Made by a program: the position numbers and the translations under genes
Shown: one piece after another, positions 24,386 to 33,904 of the stretch
Layout of the letters: each line of letters begins with the position of its first letter
Numbering within the stretch: position 1 is the stretch's first letter
The notes under the pieces: generated by a model
Database searches by the model: none
The model's input: only the letters and a program-made list of their open reading frames with translations
What the model was told of the DNA's origin: nothing
Virus record (IMG/VR): IMGVR_UViG_3300027976_000027
Coordinates: 1-64,000 of that record
DNA: 64,000 bases
Strand: one strand, 5' to 3'
From: a virus

Positions 24386-24414
24386 AAGTAATCCCGCCTT
24401 TTTAGGGGCGGGAT
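24386..24414 (-). terminator. Rho-independent terminator of the late (tail) operon
   Basis: Perfect 8-bp stem ATCCCGCC / GGCGGGAT (24391-24414) with an 8-base loop, followed on the minus strand by TACTTTTTCT. It lies 100 bases downstream of the last tail-side gene and so probably ends late transcription. Confidence 0.75.
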
Positions 24415-24450
24415 AACTTCTGATCTCTCATGGAGAGCGTCGGTTTCCGT
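24386..24450 (-). ncRNA. Possible short RNA between promoter and terminator
   Basis: The strong promoter candidate at 24457-24485 points leftward into only about 65 bases before the terminator. The interval holds a small hairpin CTCTC-CAT-GAGAG and no ORF. It may be a stable small RNA or an attenuated leader for the gene at 23629-24336; sequence alone cannot decide. No other signal is seen in the 24337-24513 gap. Confidence 0.3.
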
Positions 24451-24456
24451 TCTGAT

Positions 24457-24485
24457 ATTATACCAGTTCGGATCGCGCTATGTAA
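24457..24485 (-). promoter_or_regulatory. Strong promoter candidate with extended -10
   Basis: Minus strand TTACAT (24480-24485), 17-base spacer, TATAAT (24457-24462), with TG one base upstream of the -10 (TGGTATAAT). Its perfect -10 and extended motif make it the best promoter in the window. Confidence 0.55.
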
Positions 24486-24513
24486 TGCTTACCGTAATTT
24501 AGTTGTATATTAT

Positions 24514-25092
24514 TTAGAGCGCCTTTGCTGAAGCTACACCGTTGTATTCCCCCACTTTATTGCGACCATACTCGGAGGTTGTATTTGCTTGACCGTAACC
24601 AGATGGCATTACAACTGCAGAAGCTACTCCATCAAATATATCATTATTGTAAAGGCTATACGCAGTTGTGCGCTTTGCATGCCCCGCATTAGCAGTTGCA
24701 TCCGCAGAAGCTACTCCATCAAATATATAATTACTATAAACGCTATAGTCAGTAACTCTTTTAGCATGGCCGAAACCAACAGTAAATGCCTTTGAAGAAT
24801 CGACCGAACGGTTAAGTCCTGGAGAGAATCTCTGACCTATTCCATTTTGGAATGTTCCAGAGAGTGGGTGGATATATAGTTCTGATCCAGTGAATATTTG
24901 TGACAAAAACAAATTTCCTGGATAACGTCCTGAACCAGGGACATGATGATTGTCAGGGGCACCATCGAGAACAGAGCTTGTACTATAATTCGGATAATAG
25001 GAGTATGTCCCCACTACACCTTTTGGTCCAACCATCCCTGCCGTTGTGCGACCTTTTAATACCGGCCTTGGGCCCACGTAAAAAGTTGTCAT
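24514..25092 (-). CDS. Probable virion protein with 29-residue repeats (192 aa)
   Basis: ATG at 25092 behind AAGGAGACTATAA. The N-terminal 110 residues are glycine/proline-rich (FYVGPRPVLKGRTTAGMV). The C-terminal part has two near-identical 29-residue units beginning GHAKR and ending FDGVASA, then a degenerate third copy (GQANTTSEYGRNKVGEYNG). Low-charge repeated surface-type sequence at the end of a tail operon suggests a decoration, fibre or head-surface protein. No homologous family recalled. It has its own promoter candidate. Confidence 0.55.
   Translation of the reverse strand: MTTFYVGPRPVLKGRTTAGMVGPKGVVGTYSYYPNYSTSSVLDGAPDNHHVPGSGRYPGNLFLSQIFTGSELYIHPLSGTFQNGIGQRFSPGLNRSVDSSKAFTVGFGHAKRVTDYSVYSNYIFDGVASADATANAGHAKRTTAYSLYNNDIFDGVASAVVMPSGYGQANTTSEYGRNKVGEYNGVASAKAL
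24617..24790 (-). repeat. Two tandem 87-bp coding repeats
   Basis: Copies begin at 24617 and 24704 with GCAGAAGCTACTCCATCAAA on the plus strand, exactly 87 bases (29 codons) apart, and diverge toward the far end. They encode the repeated units of the 192-residue protein. Confidence 0.8.
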
Positions 25093-25122
25093 TTATAGTC
25101 TCCTTAAAAAATACTGTGCCTA

Positions 25123-25151
25123 TATAGTAAAATGAGTTAAGGTTTTATCAA
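25123..25151 (-). promoter_or_regulatory. Promoter candidate for the repeat protein
   Basis: Minus strand TTGATA (25146-25151), 17-base spacer, ACTATA (25123-25128), in the 68-base gap before the 192-residue gene. It would raise expression of that gene above the read-through from the tail operon. Confidence 0.4.
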
Positions 25152-25160
25152 CTATTAAAA

Positions 25161-26429
25161 TTAAGTATAATTTACTATTAAATCAGAAAGTACAGGCGCA
25201 GTACCGTCATGAAGCTGGTTTAAGGTCACTTCAATCCAAATGGCGGTAGAGTTACCCGGATTTATAAGGGTGTAGATACCACTACCCTTATAAATTATTC
25301 TATAACTAAAAGCTGTAGAGATTAATTCCACTGGGATATTATAGATTTTAGGGATTACTTCTTCTACGTTAAAGATCAAGGTATCATTAGGGGCTTCAAA
25401 CTTAAATATCGTTCTTCCGGTATCTAAGAATTTTTGAGACTTAACCTCTAGGTCAGAAAGGCCATATGTATAAACGGTTTTACCGTTTTCGGAGAAGTAG
25501 CTTCTTTGCCTCATATTTATTCTGATAGCAGTTATATTAATTGGAGAAAAATAAAAACCTATTGGCCCGCAATTCAGAATTGCATCTGATCCCACCGTCG
25601 ACCAAGCACCGGGCGCTACTCTGCCAATAGCTTCAGTCTCATTGTTATATAATCTACTAGAGTTTAAGGGAATCCAATTATCAGCACTACTTAATGTTGG
25701 CTTTTGACTACTCGTATATTCTATCGAGAGAATATCCACACTAAAAAGTGGGTATGGAACTAAGGATATAAAGTTACAGCTATCGGATCCAGAGTATATG
25801 TTTGGTATTTTAACATAGAAATACATTTGTGCGCCAGCTGGAGATGGGTTATCGACTATAACATTTCTTTTCCAAAACTTATCAGGTTTGTCCAAAAAGG
25901 CATACGAGATAGGGGTTGTATCTATTAGGACACCAGGTGTATCAGCGCTAACAAAATTATTCTCAATTTTAGTTTCTAAAAAATCTGGTATAACCTGTTT
26001 AGAAGTTGTGTTAAAAAATTTTAATTTAGAGTAAGATGATCCATCCACCTTTGGCAGAGAAACCGTATTGTATACATGGTCAAAGCTAAGCACCTCGGTG
26101 CTATTAAATGCGAACTCAGAATTCCCAGAAAAACTACCAATATCTATCTGTGAATAACTATATATAGACAATTGCTTATAGAGCGAATTAGACATATACT
26201 CGATAGCCTTAACTCTATCTTCCAGATCCGATACAGCCATAGAGATAGACAGATGATCTTTCAGCACTCTCTCAAATGCTTCATTTAGTTTTTGGTCTAG
26301 AACCCCAGATCTATTATATAAGTGGACAAGATCATTATAATTTTGTTCAGCCCTTAGATTATAGTTAGCACTGCTAACCGGTCCGTCATATTGAACTGTT
26401 TTAATTTCTGTATTTATATAGTCTGGCAT
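25161..26429 (-). CDS. Tail or baseplate structural protein (422 aa)
   Basis: N-terminal helical region with probable coiled coil (LDQKLNEAFERVLKDHLSI, EDRVKAIEYMSNSLYKQL), followed by a long beta-rich C-terminal region (FYVKIPNIYSGSDSCNFISL). This is the plan of tail fibre-side or baseplate wedge proteins. No enzyme motif is seen. It is the last large gene of the tail block, and similar beta-rich proteins lie immediately upstream, suggesting a family of paralogous or co-assembling parts. Confidence 0.55.
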   Translation of the reverse strand: MPDYINTEIKTVQYDGPVSSANYNLRAEQNYNDLVHLYNRSGVLDQKLNEAFERVLKDHLSISMAVSDLEDRVKAIEYMSNSLYKQLSIYSYSQIDIGSFSGNSEFAFNSTEVLSFDHVYNTVSLPKVDGSSYSKLKFFNTTSKQVIPDFLETKIENNFVSADTPGVLIDTTPISYAFLDKPDKFWKRNVIVDNPSPAGAQMYFYVKIPNIYSGSDSCNFISLVPYPLFSVDILSIEYTSSQKPTLSSADNWIPLNSSRLYNNETEAIGRVAPGAWSTVGSDAILNCGPIGFYFSPINITAIRINMRQRSYFSENGKTVYTYGLSDLEVKSQKFLDTGRTIFKFEAPNDTLIFNVEEVIPKIYNIPVELISTAFSYRIIYKGSGIYTLINPGNSTAIWIEVTLNQLHDGTAPVLSDLIVNYT

Positions 26430-26445
26430 TGTGTGTCCAATTCTC

Positions 26446-26875
26446 TTAGTTTTGTTTTTCTAATTTATTGATCTTGTAGTATAGCATTGATAGTCTGCCC
26501 CCAATGGAATCCATAGTAGGCAGATTTACTATGTTCTGTTGAGATATCTCGTCATAGAATGAAATTGAATCTTGCTGTAGATCATAATATGCTCCGATAA
26601 TTCTGAAGATCGGTATATTCTTTAAATTTACCATATCCACCAGTGATATGGGTATCCTCAGATCCTTTCGCAAAAAATATCTGAACCTTATTAACAATGG
26701 CCGTATTGAGTATTTCTAATGCTAGATATACCCTATTGATGTCGATAGACATTTGCTGGGCATAGAGATTTTCGGTTATGCTTTTTCTAGGTGATCTATA
26801 TAGGGCTCTGACCTTTTTTAGAAGTGGTTCTTTTAAGATTTTTCCTGCGGAAGGGTTAGTATAGGTTATCGGCAT
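26446..26875 (-). CDS. Small tail protein, read across a +1 shift at CGGA (142 aa)
   Basis: Frame one starts at 26875 (MPITYTNPSAGKIL) and covers 94 residues to TDLQNYR; read straight it stops three codons later at TGA. Frame two continues as AYYDLQQDSISFYDEISQQN and ends KINKLEKQN. The shift at CGGA (26596-26593) gives a continuous 142-residue helical protein. The second frame has no plausible own start near the junction with a good ribosome-binding site. Probably a connector between the large baseplate proteins on both sides. Family unknown. Confidence 0.65.
26593..26596 (-). other. CGGA +1 recoding site in small tail gene
   Basis: Context CAG AAT TAT CGG A GCA TAT TAT GAT. The zero frame ends at TGA four codons after CGG; the +1 frame stays open 48 more codons. 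Confidence 0.68.
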
Positions 26876-26905
26876 CTGTTTCTCCTGTGGGATAGATAGT
26901 AAACT

Positions 26906-29113
26906 CTATAGTATGTCTATTGAAGCATCAGAAAACTTTTCTGAGTTTTTAAATTTTATTTTAAAAGAATCAATTGAAGGTGAGCCTAGAGGGTTTTGCC
27001 CTCTCACTAAATCAGCCCTAAATCTGACCTTTGATACAGGTTCTGGGTTATTGGTATAGTAAAAAAATCTTGAATTTGATCTAATATTATCCCTACAAAA
27101 TATTTCTTTATTACCAAAAAAATTTTCCAGAGTGAAGACTAGATCAGTTAATGAATTATTATTTTTGAATTCCAGAGGGTCGACATAACTGTAGTACTTG
27201 TTATAAACTAGCCCATATTCTAGTAGGGATTTAGAGTCCATAAGAGTTATGGAACCATTTGAACTTTCCGGCATGTCTATAGCTATTCTGATAACATTTA
27301 TCCCTGCCTTAAAATTCCATTGAATCATCTCTGAATTTTTTCCAACCGGTATAATAGATGATCTTCCATTGAGGTATATCGCAACGTCCCAGGTTTTCGA
27401 AACCGTATCATTTTTTATAAAATTATTTCTTACGGTTATATCGTTAGGACAATAAATCTTAACATCTAAAAGCACACTTATCTTAGATAGATTTGGCCCA
27501 GTAAAAAAGATAGAACTATTTGTCAACTCATATGACGGCATAGTGAAAAACTGTCTTATACTAGATTTACCATTAAGTATATTCGCCCAGGTAAATAGTT
27601 CATCTTTTTCGTTAAAGATGCTACCGATATAATTAATATAATTTCCGTTAACTAGATTAACACCCTCTAGTAGATATGGCCTTATGGGTTGGTCTAGTTT
27701 ATCTATCTTACCTATTCTATAAATTTTTTGACCTGGATACATGTCCAATAAGGGATTCTGATCATTTAAATTTTTTGAAGAACTTTTTGTTGCTAGCGGA
27801 ATCTTTTTTATTTGACCAGAATTTGGGATTATATTAGCATTTATCTGTTTTGAGGCTAAGGTAGATCCATTAAAATTTATAGAATTTGAAAATTCATTTA
27901 ATTCTAGATTAGAATTTCCGGTAGGCAGGATGGGTATCCAGGCAAAATCGGAGAGAACTTGCGCAGATGGGTTGTCTTCTGCTAAATAATAAATTATCGA
28001 CCCACCACCAGTTGTGGAATAATCAACATCTAAAGAGACAGAATCTATAACTAGCGATGGGTTGTCTTTGGAGCTGACAGAGATTGGCATAGAGACATAC
28101 GTAGCGGATCTATCATAATACTGACCGCTTATTGCTATATCCCTAATACCAAATCTGTAACCATTCTTATCAACCCTATTCGGTTCTATAAAATCTGGTT
28201 CCGTTTTTACCATAAACAAATCTATCGAGCCTATATTGCCTGGCTCAAAACTAAATGAAAACCTATCAAAATCTTTTGTTGATTTCTTAGAATAAACCTG
28301 ACTATTTTTATTTGTATCTACATAATTAACCTTAACGTAAACATCCGTCGGCGATATTGTACTTAATCGCCCTTCTATCTTAGACAGGATAACATTCTTG
28401 GCTATCGGTAGATTTATAGATAGAGTCACTAAACCTATTTTGTCAAAATAGCGTATTGTTTGCCATTCTGTATTTTCTAAACCATCAAAAACCGCAGAGA
28501 AAAAAGAATCATCAGGAAAGGTTTTACTTAAATCTATTTGGGTTTTGTTAAAACTTAGAGAGTAAGTTGGACTATTTGAGGTAATGGAATTAGTAGATAC
28601 CATATCAAATACAGATGATTTCAATGTCGGAAGAGAAACTTTTCCATTAATTATATCAACGAATGCCGTAGTATAACCTAAGTCTGTTCCATCTATCTTG
28701 GAAAACAATTCAGAATATGCTGCGTAAAACCCGTCTGAGTTTTGATTAGCAAAAATCAGATCATCAACTTTTGATTCAAGAAAAATTCTCTTGGCTCTTA
28801 AATTCTGAAGTCTTTTATTTAAAGCCGTAGCAACCTCTAGCATTTGATCTGAATTTTCAAACATAGAATCATATAAAGTTTCTATATTAAATATAGAATA
28901 AAGCATTTTCTGATTAAGTAGGTCGACTTCTCCAAACTGAACCTGCCTAAAAATTTGAGAGTCTATTGGAAGAGGTTGTCCTGGTTGAAATTTAGAAAAG
29001 TATTTGGAAAAAAAATCTAAGATCTCAGATTCTTTGGGCTTATTTCCTGCTGCATAGAGATTCTTATACAAGGTGCTTAAGAATTTTTCTTTTTGTATAT
29101 TACTTATGGTCAT
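26906..29113 (-). CDS. Large tail/baseplate protein (735 aa)
   Basis: Helical N-terminal 120 residues with coiled-coil character (MLEVATALNKRLQNLRAKRIF), then a long beta-sandwich-rich region with repeated aromatic and serine residues. The domain plan, N-terminal helices then beta modules, is shared with the proteins at 25161, 29110 and 31259. No catalytic motif is visible. Its start overlaps the upstream stop by four bases (ATGA), so the proteins are likely made in fixed ratio. Confidence 0.55.
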   Translation of the reverse strand: MTISNIQKEKFLSTLYKNLYAAGNKPKESEILDFFSKYFSKFQPGQPLPIDSQIFRQVQFGEVDLLNQKMLYSIFNIETLYDSMFENSDQMLEVATALNKRLQNLRAKRIFLESKVDDLIFANQNSDGFYAAYSELFSKIDGTDLGYTTAFVDIINGKVSLPTLKSSVFDMVSTNSITSNSPTYSLSFNKTQIDLSKTFPDDSFFSAVFDGLENTEWQTIRYFDKIGLVTLSINLPIAKNVILSKIEGRLSTISPTDVYVKVNYVDTNKNSQVYSKKSTKDFDRFSFSFEPGNIGSIDLFMVKTEPDFIEPNRVDKNGYRFGIRDIAISGQYYDRSATYVSMPISVSSKDNPSLVIDSVSLDVDYSTTGGGSIIYYLAEDNPSAQVLSDFAWIPILPTGNSNLELNEFSNSINFNGSTLASKQINANIIPNSGQIKKIPLATKSSSKNLNDQNPLLDMYPGQKIYRIGKIDKLDQPIRPYLLEGVNLVNGNYINYIGSIFNEKDELFTWANILNGKSSIRQFFTMPSYELTNSSIFFTGPNLSKISVLLDVKIYCPNDITVRNNFIKNDTVSKTWDVAIYLNGRSSIIPVGKNSEMIQWNFKAGINVIRIAIDMPESSNGSITLMDSKSLLEYGLVYNKYYSYVDPLEFKNNNSLTDLVFTLENFFGNKEIFCRDNIRSNSRFFYYTNNPEPVSKVRFRADLVRGQNPLGSPSIDSFKIKFKNSEKFSDASIDIL

Positions 29114-31254
29114 GATTGTTCCACTCTCCCTGATATTTGATATGAATATAATATTGGAGAAATGTTTTCATACCTTGGTTTTTCTAGTTCTATTTTAACC
29201 CTAACACTAGTCACTATTTCTGGTATCTCTGGATAGTTTAAGTATTTTATTCCCCTTAATTGGCCAATCCCCTGAACGTTCTCGTTCAAAGAAAGTATTT
29301 CCGGTATCCCGTTAAATGGATTTTCAATTGGGGAAATTTTTATCCACTTATTCCCATCATCTAAAGATACATAGTATTTTATATAACTTTTACTAGAACT
29401 AGCCCCAGTATACATTTCGGAAGTATCTGCAGAGATGGATAAATTTTTTATTTGGTATGGAAAAATAAATGGCTTGGATATAATTTCGGCTTTTTCTCCA
29501 AATGTATTATTATTGAACTCTATTGATCTCAAAGATATTGATGCCCTTTTTGCGTTGTAGTACTCAAACATCTTTTTTAAAAGGATACTGGCTGGAATGG
29601 TTTTTGGTTTAAGGTCTGACTTTATTGGTTCTATCTTCAAATCTTGGAAATTATTAACACTCCATGCTTCATCTCTAATTTTTTTATTGATAAAATCTAA
29701 ACCAATTTTAGCGGCTTCTACAGAATCATATGACCATCTAATTGCAGTATCGGTAGTATAACTTTTTTCCTGTTGGATAGCAGGAGTCTGAAAATCGGTA
29801 AATGCGTTTGTAAAAAAGTACCTAGCAGTTGGTAGCGACGTCCTTGAAAAAGATATCACAGCTCTATCAACCTGATTAGTTATCTTGAATGTAACAGGTA
29901 TTTTTTTTGTGACCATAGAAGATGAATCTTTATTCGTATTAGGACGCAAAATTGATGGGATAATATCGTCCAAATCATATTGGAGATCAGAAAACCCTAA
30001 AGAGACTAATGAGCTAGGATCAAATCTAGACTGGGATTCCAACCTAGAAAGGACTCCAGTCCCGCCAGTAGGCTGCCAATACATATGTTTGATCTTTGTT
30101 TCTGTATAATTTTCCTGCTTTATATATACATTAAACTCATCTGTATTTATTTCTGGAAAAAAGATATTAGCTTTATTATAGTAATATTTACCAGAAGACT
30201 CTATACTCTGTGGTACGAATGTAGAACCAATATATATTGGCTCATTTAATAGTTCCACCAATTGATTAGTCGCTCGTGAAATAGCTGTAATTCTTACTAT
30301 TTTTAACTCTGAATAAACGTTTTGCGATGCTCCAAAATAAGGAATTATAGTAACAGAATTAGCTTTACCAGGTCGTGAAGATTTTATCTTCAATGATAGA
30401 TTAAGACTTTCGTCTGCAGAATGACGAATCCAAGGTTTATATTTTGTAGTTTTTTCACCGTTAACTATAGACTCATCTGTATATAAAAATTCAAACTCTT
30501 TTGCACCAGACATTTGAGTTTGTTTTTTATCAACCACAATAGCTTCGTATTCAAAGTATTTCATCGGATTGTCATCAATTATGTTTGCTATTAAACCAAT
30601 AGAATTATTATCCTGATATATATACCTGTAATTTGATTCAACATCATTGGTCATATAAACAGCATGGTTATTGCCGATAAACCCATTCGAATCATCATTG
30701 ATAATAGCTATCGAGGAGGGGTTCCATCTGTAGGATTCGGAGGTCGAGAGACTTGCCACTCCATCTCTGACAAGTGGTATGTTTTCTTTAGGAATTTTCA
30801 ATAAATCTATAAAATCCATATTATCAAAATAGTCACCAAAAAAATATATGTCGTTTCCAGGGCTTTGAGAATAAGCCTGGAGAACTCGTACTTTTGATTT
30901 CATTCTATCTGTAAATTGATTTTCCTTTTCAACTTCAGAGTTAAAAAGATTATAAAGAGATACTATCTGTGCACTCTGGTAATCTAATTGTTTTGCTATT
31001 ATATTTAGATCATCCGCAACATTGGAAATGAATCTATTAAACTTTTTGGACGACGGCGGTTCACCTTTTATTACTTGCTCATAGGTAGATATCGGCATCG
31101 TAGAAAATTTATTCACATCCGTAAGCAGTTGGTTATACTCTTCTGCCATTTGCTCATAAGAGGCAATGTCGTTTTTTGAATATTTCAAAAGAAATTTTTG
31201 TATTCTCTTAATTAACTGATCATAGAATACTGTGTTTACAGATAGTTGAGCCAT
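29110..31254 (-). CDS. Large tail/baseplate protein (714 aa)
   Basis: Helical N-terminus (YDQLIKRIQKFLLKYSKND), a middle coiled coil, then beta-rich domains including a segment SIRLRSIEFNNNTFGEK-like jelly-roll pattern (ASISLRSIEFNNNTF). Ends with VRVKIELEKPRYENISPI. Intact frame with no in-frame CGG found. Four bases separate it from the upstream gene. Likely a baseplate wedge or fibre-attachment part. Confidence 0.55.
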   Translation of the reverse strand: MAQLSVNTVFYDQLIKRIQKFLLKYSKNDIASYEQMAEEYNQLLTDVNKFSTMPISTYEQVIKGEPPSSKKFNRFISNVADDLNIIAKQLDYQSAQIVSLYNLFNSEVEKENQFTDRMKSKVRVLQAYSQSPGNDIYFFGDYFDNMDFIDLLKIPKENIPLVRDGVASLSTSESYRWNPSSIAIINDDSNGFIGNNHAVYMTNDVESNYRYIYQDNNSIGLIANIIDDNPMKYFEYEAIVVDKKQTQMSGAKEFEFLYTDESIVNGEKTTKYKPWIRHSADESLNLSLKIKSSRPGKANSVTIIPYFGASQNVYSELKIVRITAISRATNQLVELLNEPIYIGSTFVPQSIESSGKYYYNKANIFFPEINTDEFNVYIKQENYTETKIKHMYWQPTGGTGVLSRLESQSRFDPSSLVSLGFSDLQYDLDDIIPSILRPNTNKDSSSMVTKKIPVTFKITNQVDRAVISFSRTSLPTARYFFTNAFTDFQTPAIQQEKSYTTDTAIRWSYDSVEAAKIGLDFINKKIRDEAWSVNNFQDLKIEPIKSDLKPKTIPASILLKKMFEYYNAKRASISLRSIEFNNNTFGEKAEIISKPFIFPYQIKNLSISADTSEMYTGASSSKSYIKYYVSLDDGNKWIKISPIENPFNGIPEILSLNENVQGIGQLRGIKYLNYPEIPEIVTSVRVKIELEKPRYENISPILYSYQISGRVEQS

Positions 31255-31258
31255 AATA

Positions 31259-33904
31259 TTATCCTAGTTTCGACAATTTATTTGATCGCATATTTTTTGT
31301 TTTTAACTTTAAGACTACATTATCTATATAGCCAGCCGAAAAAATATTATCCATGTTATTTCTGACTATTAATCTAAACCTGATAAAGTTGTTTAGGTAA
31401 CTATACATAATATTAAATGATAGATTAATCGATTTATTAAAAATAATATTCTTTCCATTTTGAAAGAATAAGATTTCATTCGTTTCATAGAAAGAAGCTT
31501 TTTCAAAATTGTTATCTATATAGTTAGTCAGGTTTATAGCATACGTTCCGTCGGAAAATTTAATAGCGACTGGGCTATATCCGAGATAGTTACTAGTGCT
31601 AATGGTGCCATTTCTCAGACTATATATTGCGCTGTTCAATTTTTCTGGATCTATATATGGTTCATTTTTAAGTAGAACCATATTCCCAGAATACGTTCTT
31701 TCAAAGAACTCTCCATTATTACCAATCCCACTTCCGGAATTAAGCATTTTGTCCTTTGGACTGATTAGAGATGCATCGATATAGTTTTGGGTAAAATTAA
31801 CCGTATCTGCAGTGTAAGAAACAATATATACGCTTTTAGGGTCAAAGGATTTAAACGTGATAGTCTTTTCAAATTTATTGACTATATAGAAACTATTATT
31901 TAATATAGATTGGTTACGATATACCTTGATAGATGGTTCATCTGGGTAGAATCGTAGCGATGCTGTTTGATTTATCTTGTCTACGAATAGTATTTCAGAT
32001 TCTATTTCGCTAGAATTGAATGGAATAATTGGATACCAGTCACCCTCGGAAATTGGATTCTCCTTAAGGGAAATAGATAGCTCATAAGAAATTGGTTCCT
32101 TCAAGTCTAGATTGGAAAAATTTTTCTTCTTGTCAATTTCTTCAAGATTTACCTTTGCCTTTATCCCAAGAACTGTACCGGCAATCGATATCCTAGCACT
32201 TATGTAAGATGCTTTATTTTCGCTAAATGAATTGGTAGAATATTTAGCAATATTTGTTTTTCCAAATTGAATATTCTTTAAAGAAAAATTATATTGATAA
32301 GAATTTGTGTCATGCACTGCGCTAGTCATTGAACCATTTATAGCAAAGTTGGAACCGGGTATGATGTGCATATCGTCGTGACCAAAGATATCTTGCCCCA
32401 ACATATTCGCATTTTTATCTATCCCCGTTGGTGGGCTAGTTACCCTACCTAAAGAACCACCCCTATAAACGCTATTGGTATCATTGAACATGGTGTTTTT
32501 GAATAATTTAAACTTCATTCCCAATGTTTGGGATACTATATTCTGGACCATATTTGTTAGAGGACTTCTATCAAAAAGAAGATTTGATTCATCAAGGATT
32601 GTTAAATTATTTTCTTCGTGTCTGAATTTATTATGCTGTTTATCATCAATGGGATTATTTTCAATTGGATATTTATATGTATAATAATCCGTATGGACAT
32701 TTATATTTTTTTTAAATTCATCTATAGAAACAGATTTTCTAAAATATTCCAAGACTATATCCTGTAAAGTACTGTGTGTATTTTTTTTATTCTTTCTTAT
32801 CTTTTTTAATATTTCATAAATTATTTTTGAATTTAGTTCATCCGAAGATGATGGAGCTGTTGCCTTAGTATAGAGTGGCTGATTTAATATCAAAATTATT
32901 CTTTTTACTTTATCCATTGGGAAGGTTATATCCAAAGTAGACTTGAAACCAATTGGCGCGTTCAGCAATTGCTTAAGTTGATAGCCGGAGCTTGGAACAT
33001 TAGAATCTGAGGAAAAAAGCCTCTCTGCTATATTTGAAGACTCTATTAATACTTGCATTAACTGCAGTCCATTGATTTCATTGGGATTTATTCTTATAAA
33101 ATCCATCTCTATTTCTTTGATGAAATCAATCTCTAAGATTGTTTTAGCGCCTACCATGTGGGAATAATCGTAGTCCATATAGACTGATAGAGAGTCCGGA
33201 AAAGAAGTTAGTATCGTTGGAGATTTAATAGAGACATTCCAAACATTGGAATGTTTTTCCATAAAAAGATTATCTGAATCAGAAATTGACGATATATATT
33301 GGGTGTAATTACTGTCAATTTTAACTGATTTTATAAAACCAATAGGATTAATAAAATCGACTCCAGCACCTATCTTAAACTTCGAGACGATACTGTCTAC
33401 ATAACCATTGCCATTTTCACCGAATGGTGAGCCACCCCTATCTGTGTAGGGTACTTTTTCTACTTCATGCTCATTTGAGTTTAGGTTATTATCAAAATTT
33501 TCTAAATATGAAAAATTATAAAGATCATCTTTTCCTGAAATAAACTCATAGTTATTAATATAATTTTCTAAATATTCTACATTCTTTTCTATCTTAGCAA
33601 TTTGAGATAACATTATATCTACCATGGAATTTGTCGATACGCTAACTGCGTTAGAGGCATTGAAGTATCTCTCAAAGCGTATTTGCATATCCCTGAATGT
33701 ATCAACAAATGATTCTGATTCAATTATTGATCCAATTCTATACGCGACTGGGGCGTAGTCGGCACCGACGGAAAACGTAGAAAGATTTTTTACTAACTCT
33801 GCGACCTGTGCCTTATCAGCTTTAACATTTTTCATTAAAGATCCAACAGTTTGTTGTGATTTATCAGAAAATGTTTTTATTATATCTGGAAGAAAATTTA
33901 TCAT
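31259..33904 (-). CDS. Large tail/baseplate protein (881 aa)
   Basis: N-terminal helices (MKNVKADKAQVAELVKNL), then repeated beta domains. Internal segment MLGQDIFGHDDMHIIPGSNF and a serine-rich region are surface-like. No enzymatic motif. Start overlaps the stop of the 1902-residue gene by ATGA. The common plan with its two downstream neighbours suggests a set of related baseplate proteins. Confidence 0.55.
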   Translation of the reverse strand: MINFLPDIIKTFSDKSQQTVGSLMKNVKADKAQVAELVKNLSTFSVGADYAPVAYRIGSIIESESFVDTFRDMQIRFERYFNASNAVSVSTNSMVDIMLSQIAKIEKNVEYLENYINNYEFISGKDDLYNFSYLENFDNNLNSNEHEVEKVPYTDRGGSPFGENGNGYVDSIVSKFKIGAGVDFINPIGFIKSVKIDSNYTQYISSISDSDNLFMEKHSNVWNVSIKSPTILTSFPDSLSVYMDYDYSHMVGAKTILEIDFIKEIEMDFIRINPNEINGLQLMQVLIESSNIAERLFSSDSNVPSSGYQLKQLLNAPIGFKSTLDITFPMDKVKRIILILNQPLYTKATAPSSSDELNSKIIYEILKKIRKNKKNTHSTLQDIVLEYFRKSVSIDEFKKNINVHTDYYTYKYPIENNPIDDKQHNKFRHEENNLTILDESNLLFDRSPLTNMVQNIVSQTLGMKFKLFKNTMFNDTNSVYRGGSLGRVTSPPTGIDKNANMLGQDIFGHDDMHIIPGSNFAINGSMTSAVHDTNSYQYNFSLKNIQFGKTNIAKYSTNSFSENKASYISARISIAGTVLGIKAKVNLEEIDKKKNFSNLDLKEPISYELSISLKENPISEGDWYPIIPFNSSEIESEILFVDKINQTASLRFYPDEPSIKVYRNQSILNNSFYIVNKFEKTITFKSFDPKSVYIVSYTADTVNFTQNYIDASLISPKDKMLNSGSGIGNNGEFFERTYSGNMVLLKNEPYIDPEKLNSAIYSLRNGTISTSNYLGYSPVAIKFSDGTYAINLTNYIDNNFEKASFYETNEILFFQNGKNIIFNKSINLSFNIMYSYLNNFIRFRLIVRNNMDNIFSAGYIDNVVLKLKTKNMRSNKLSKLG

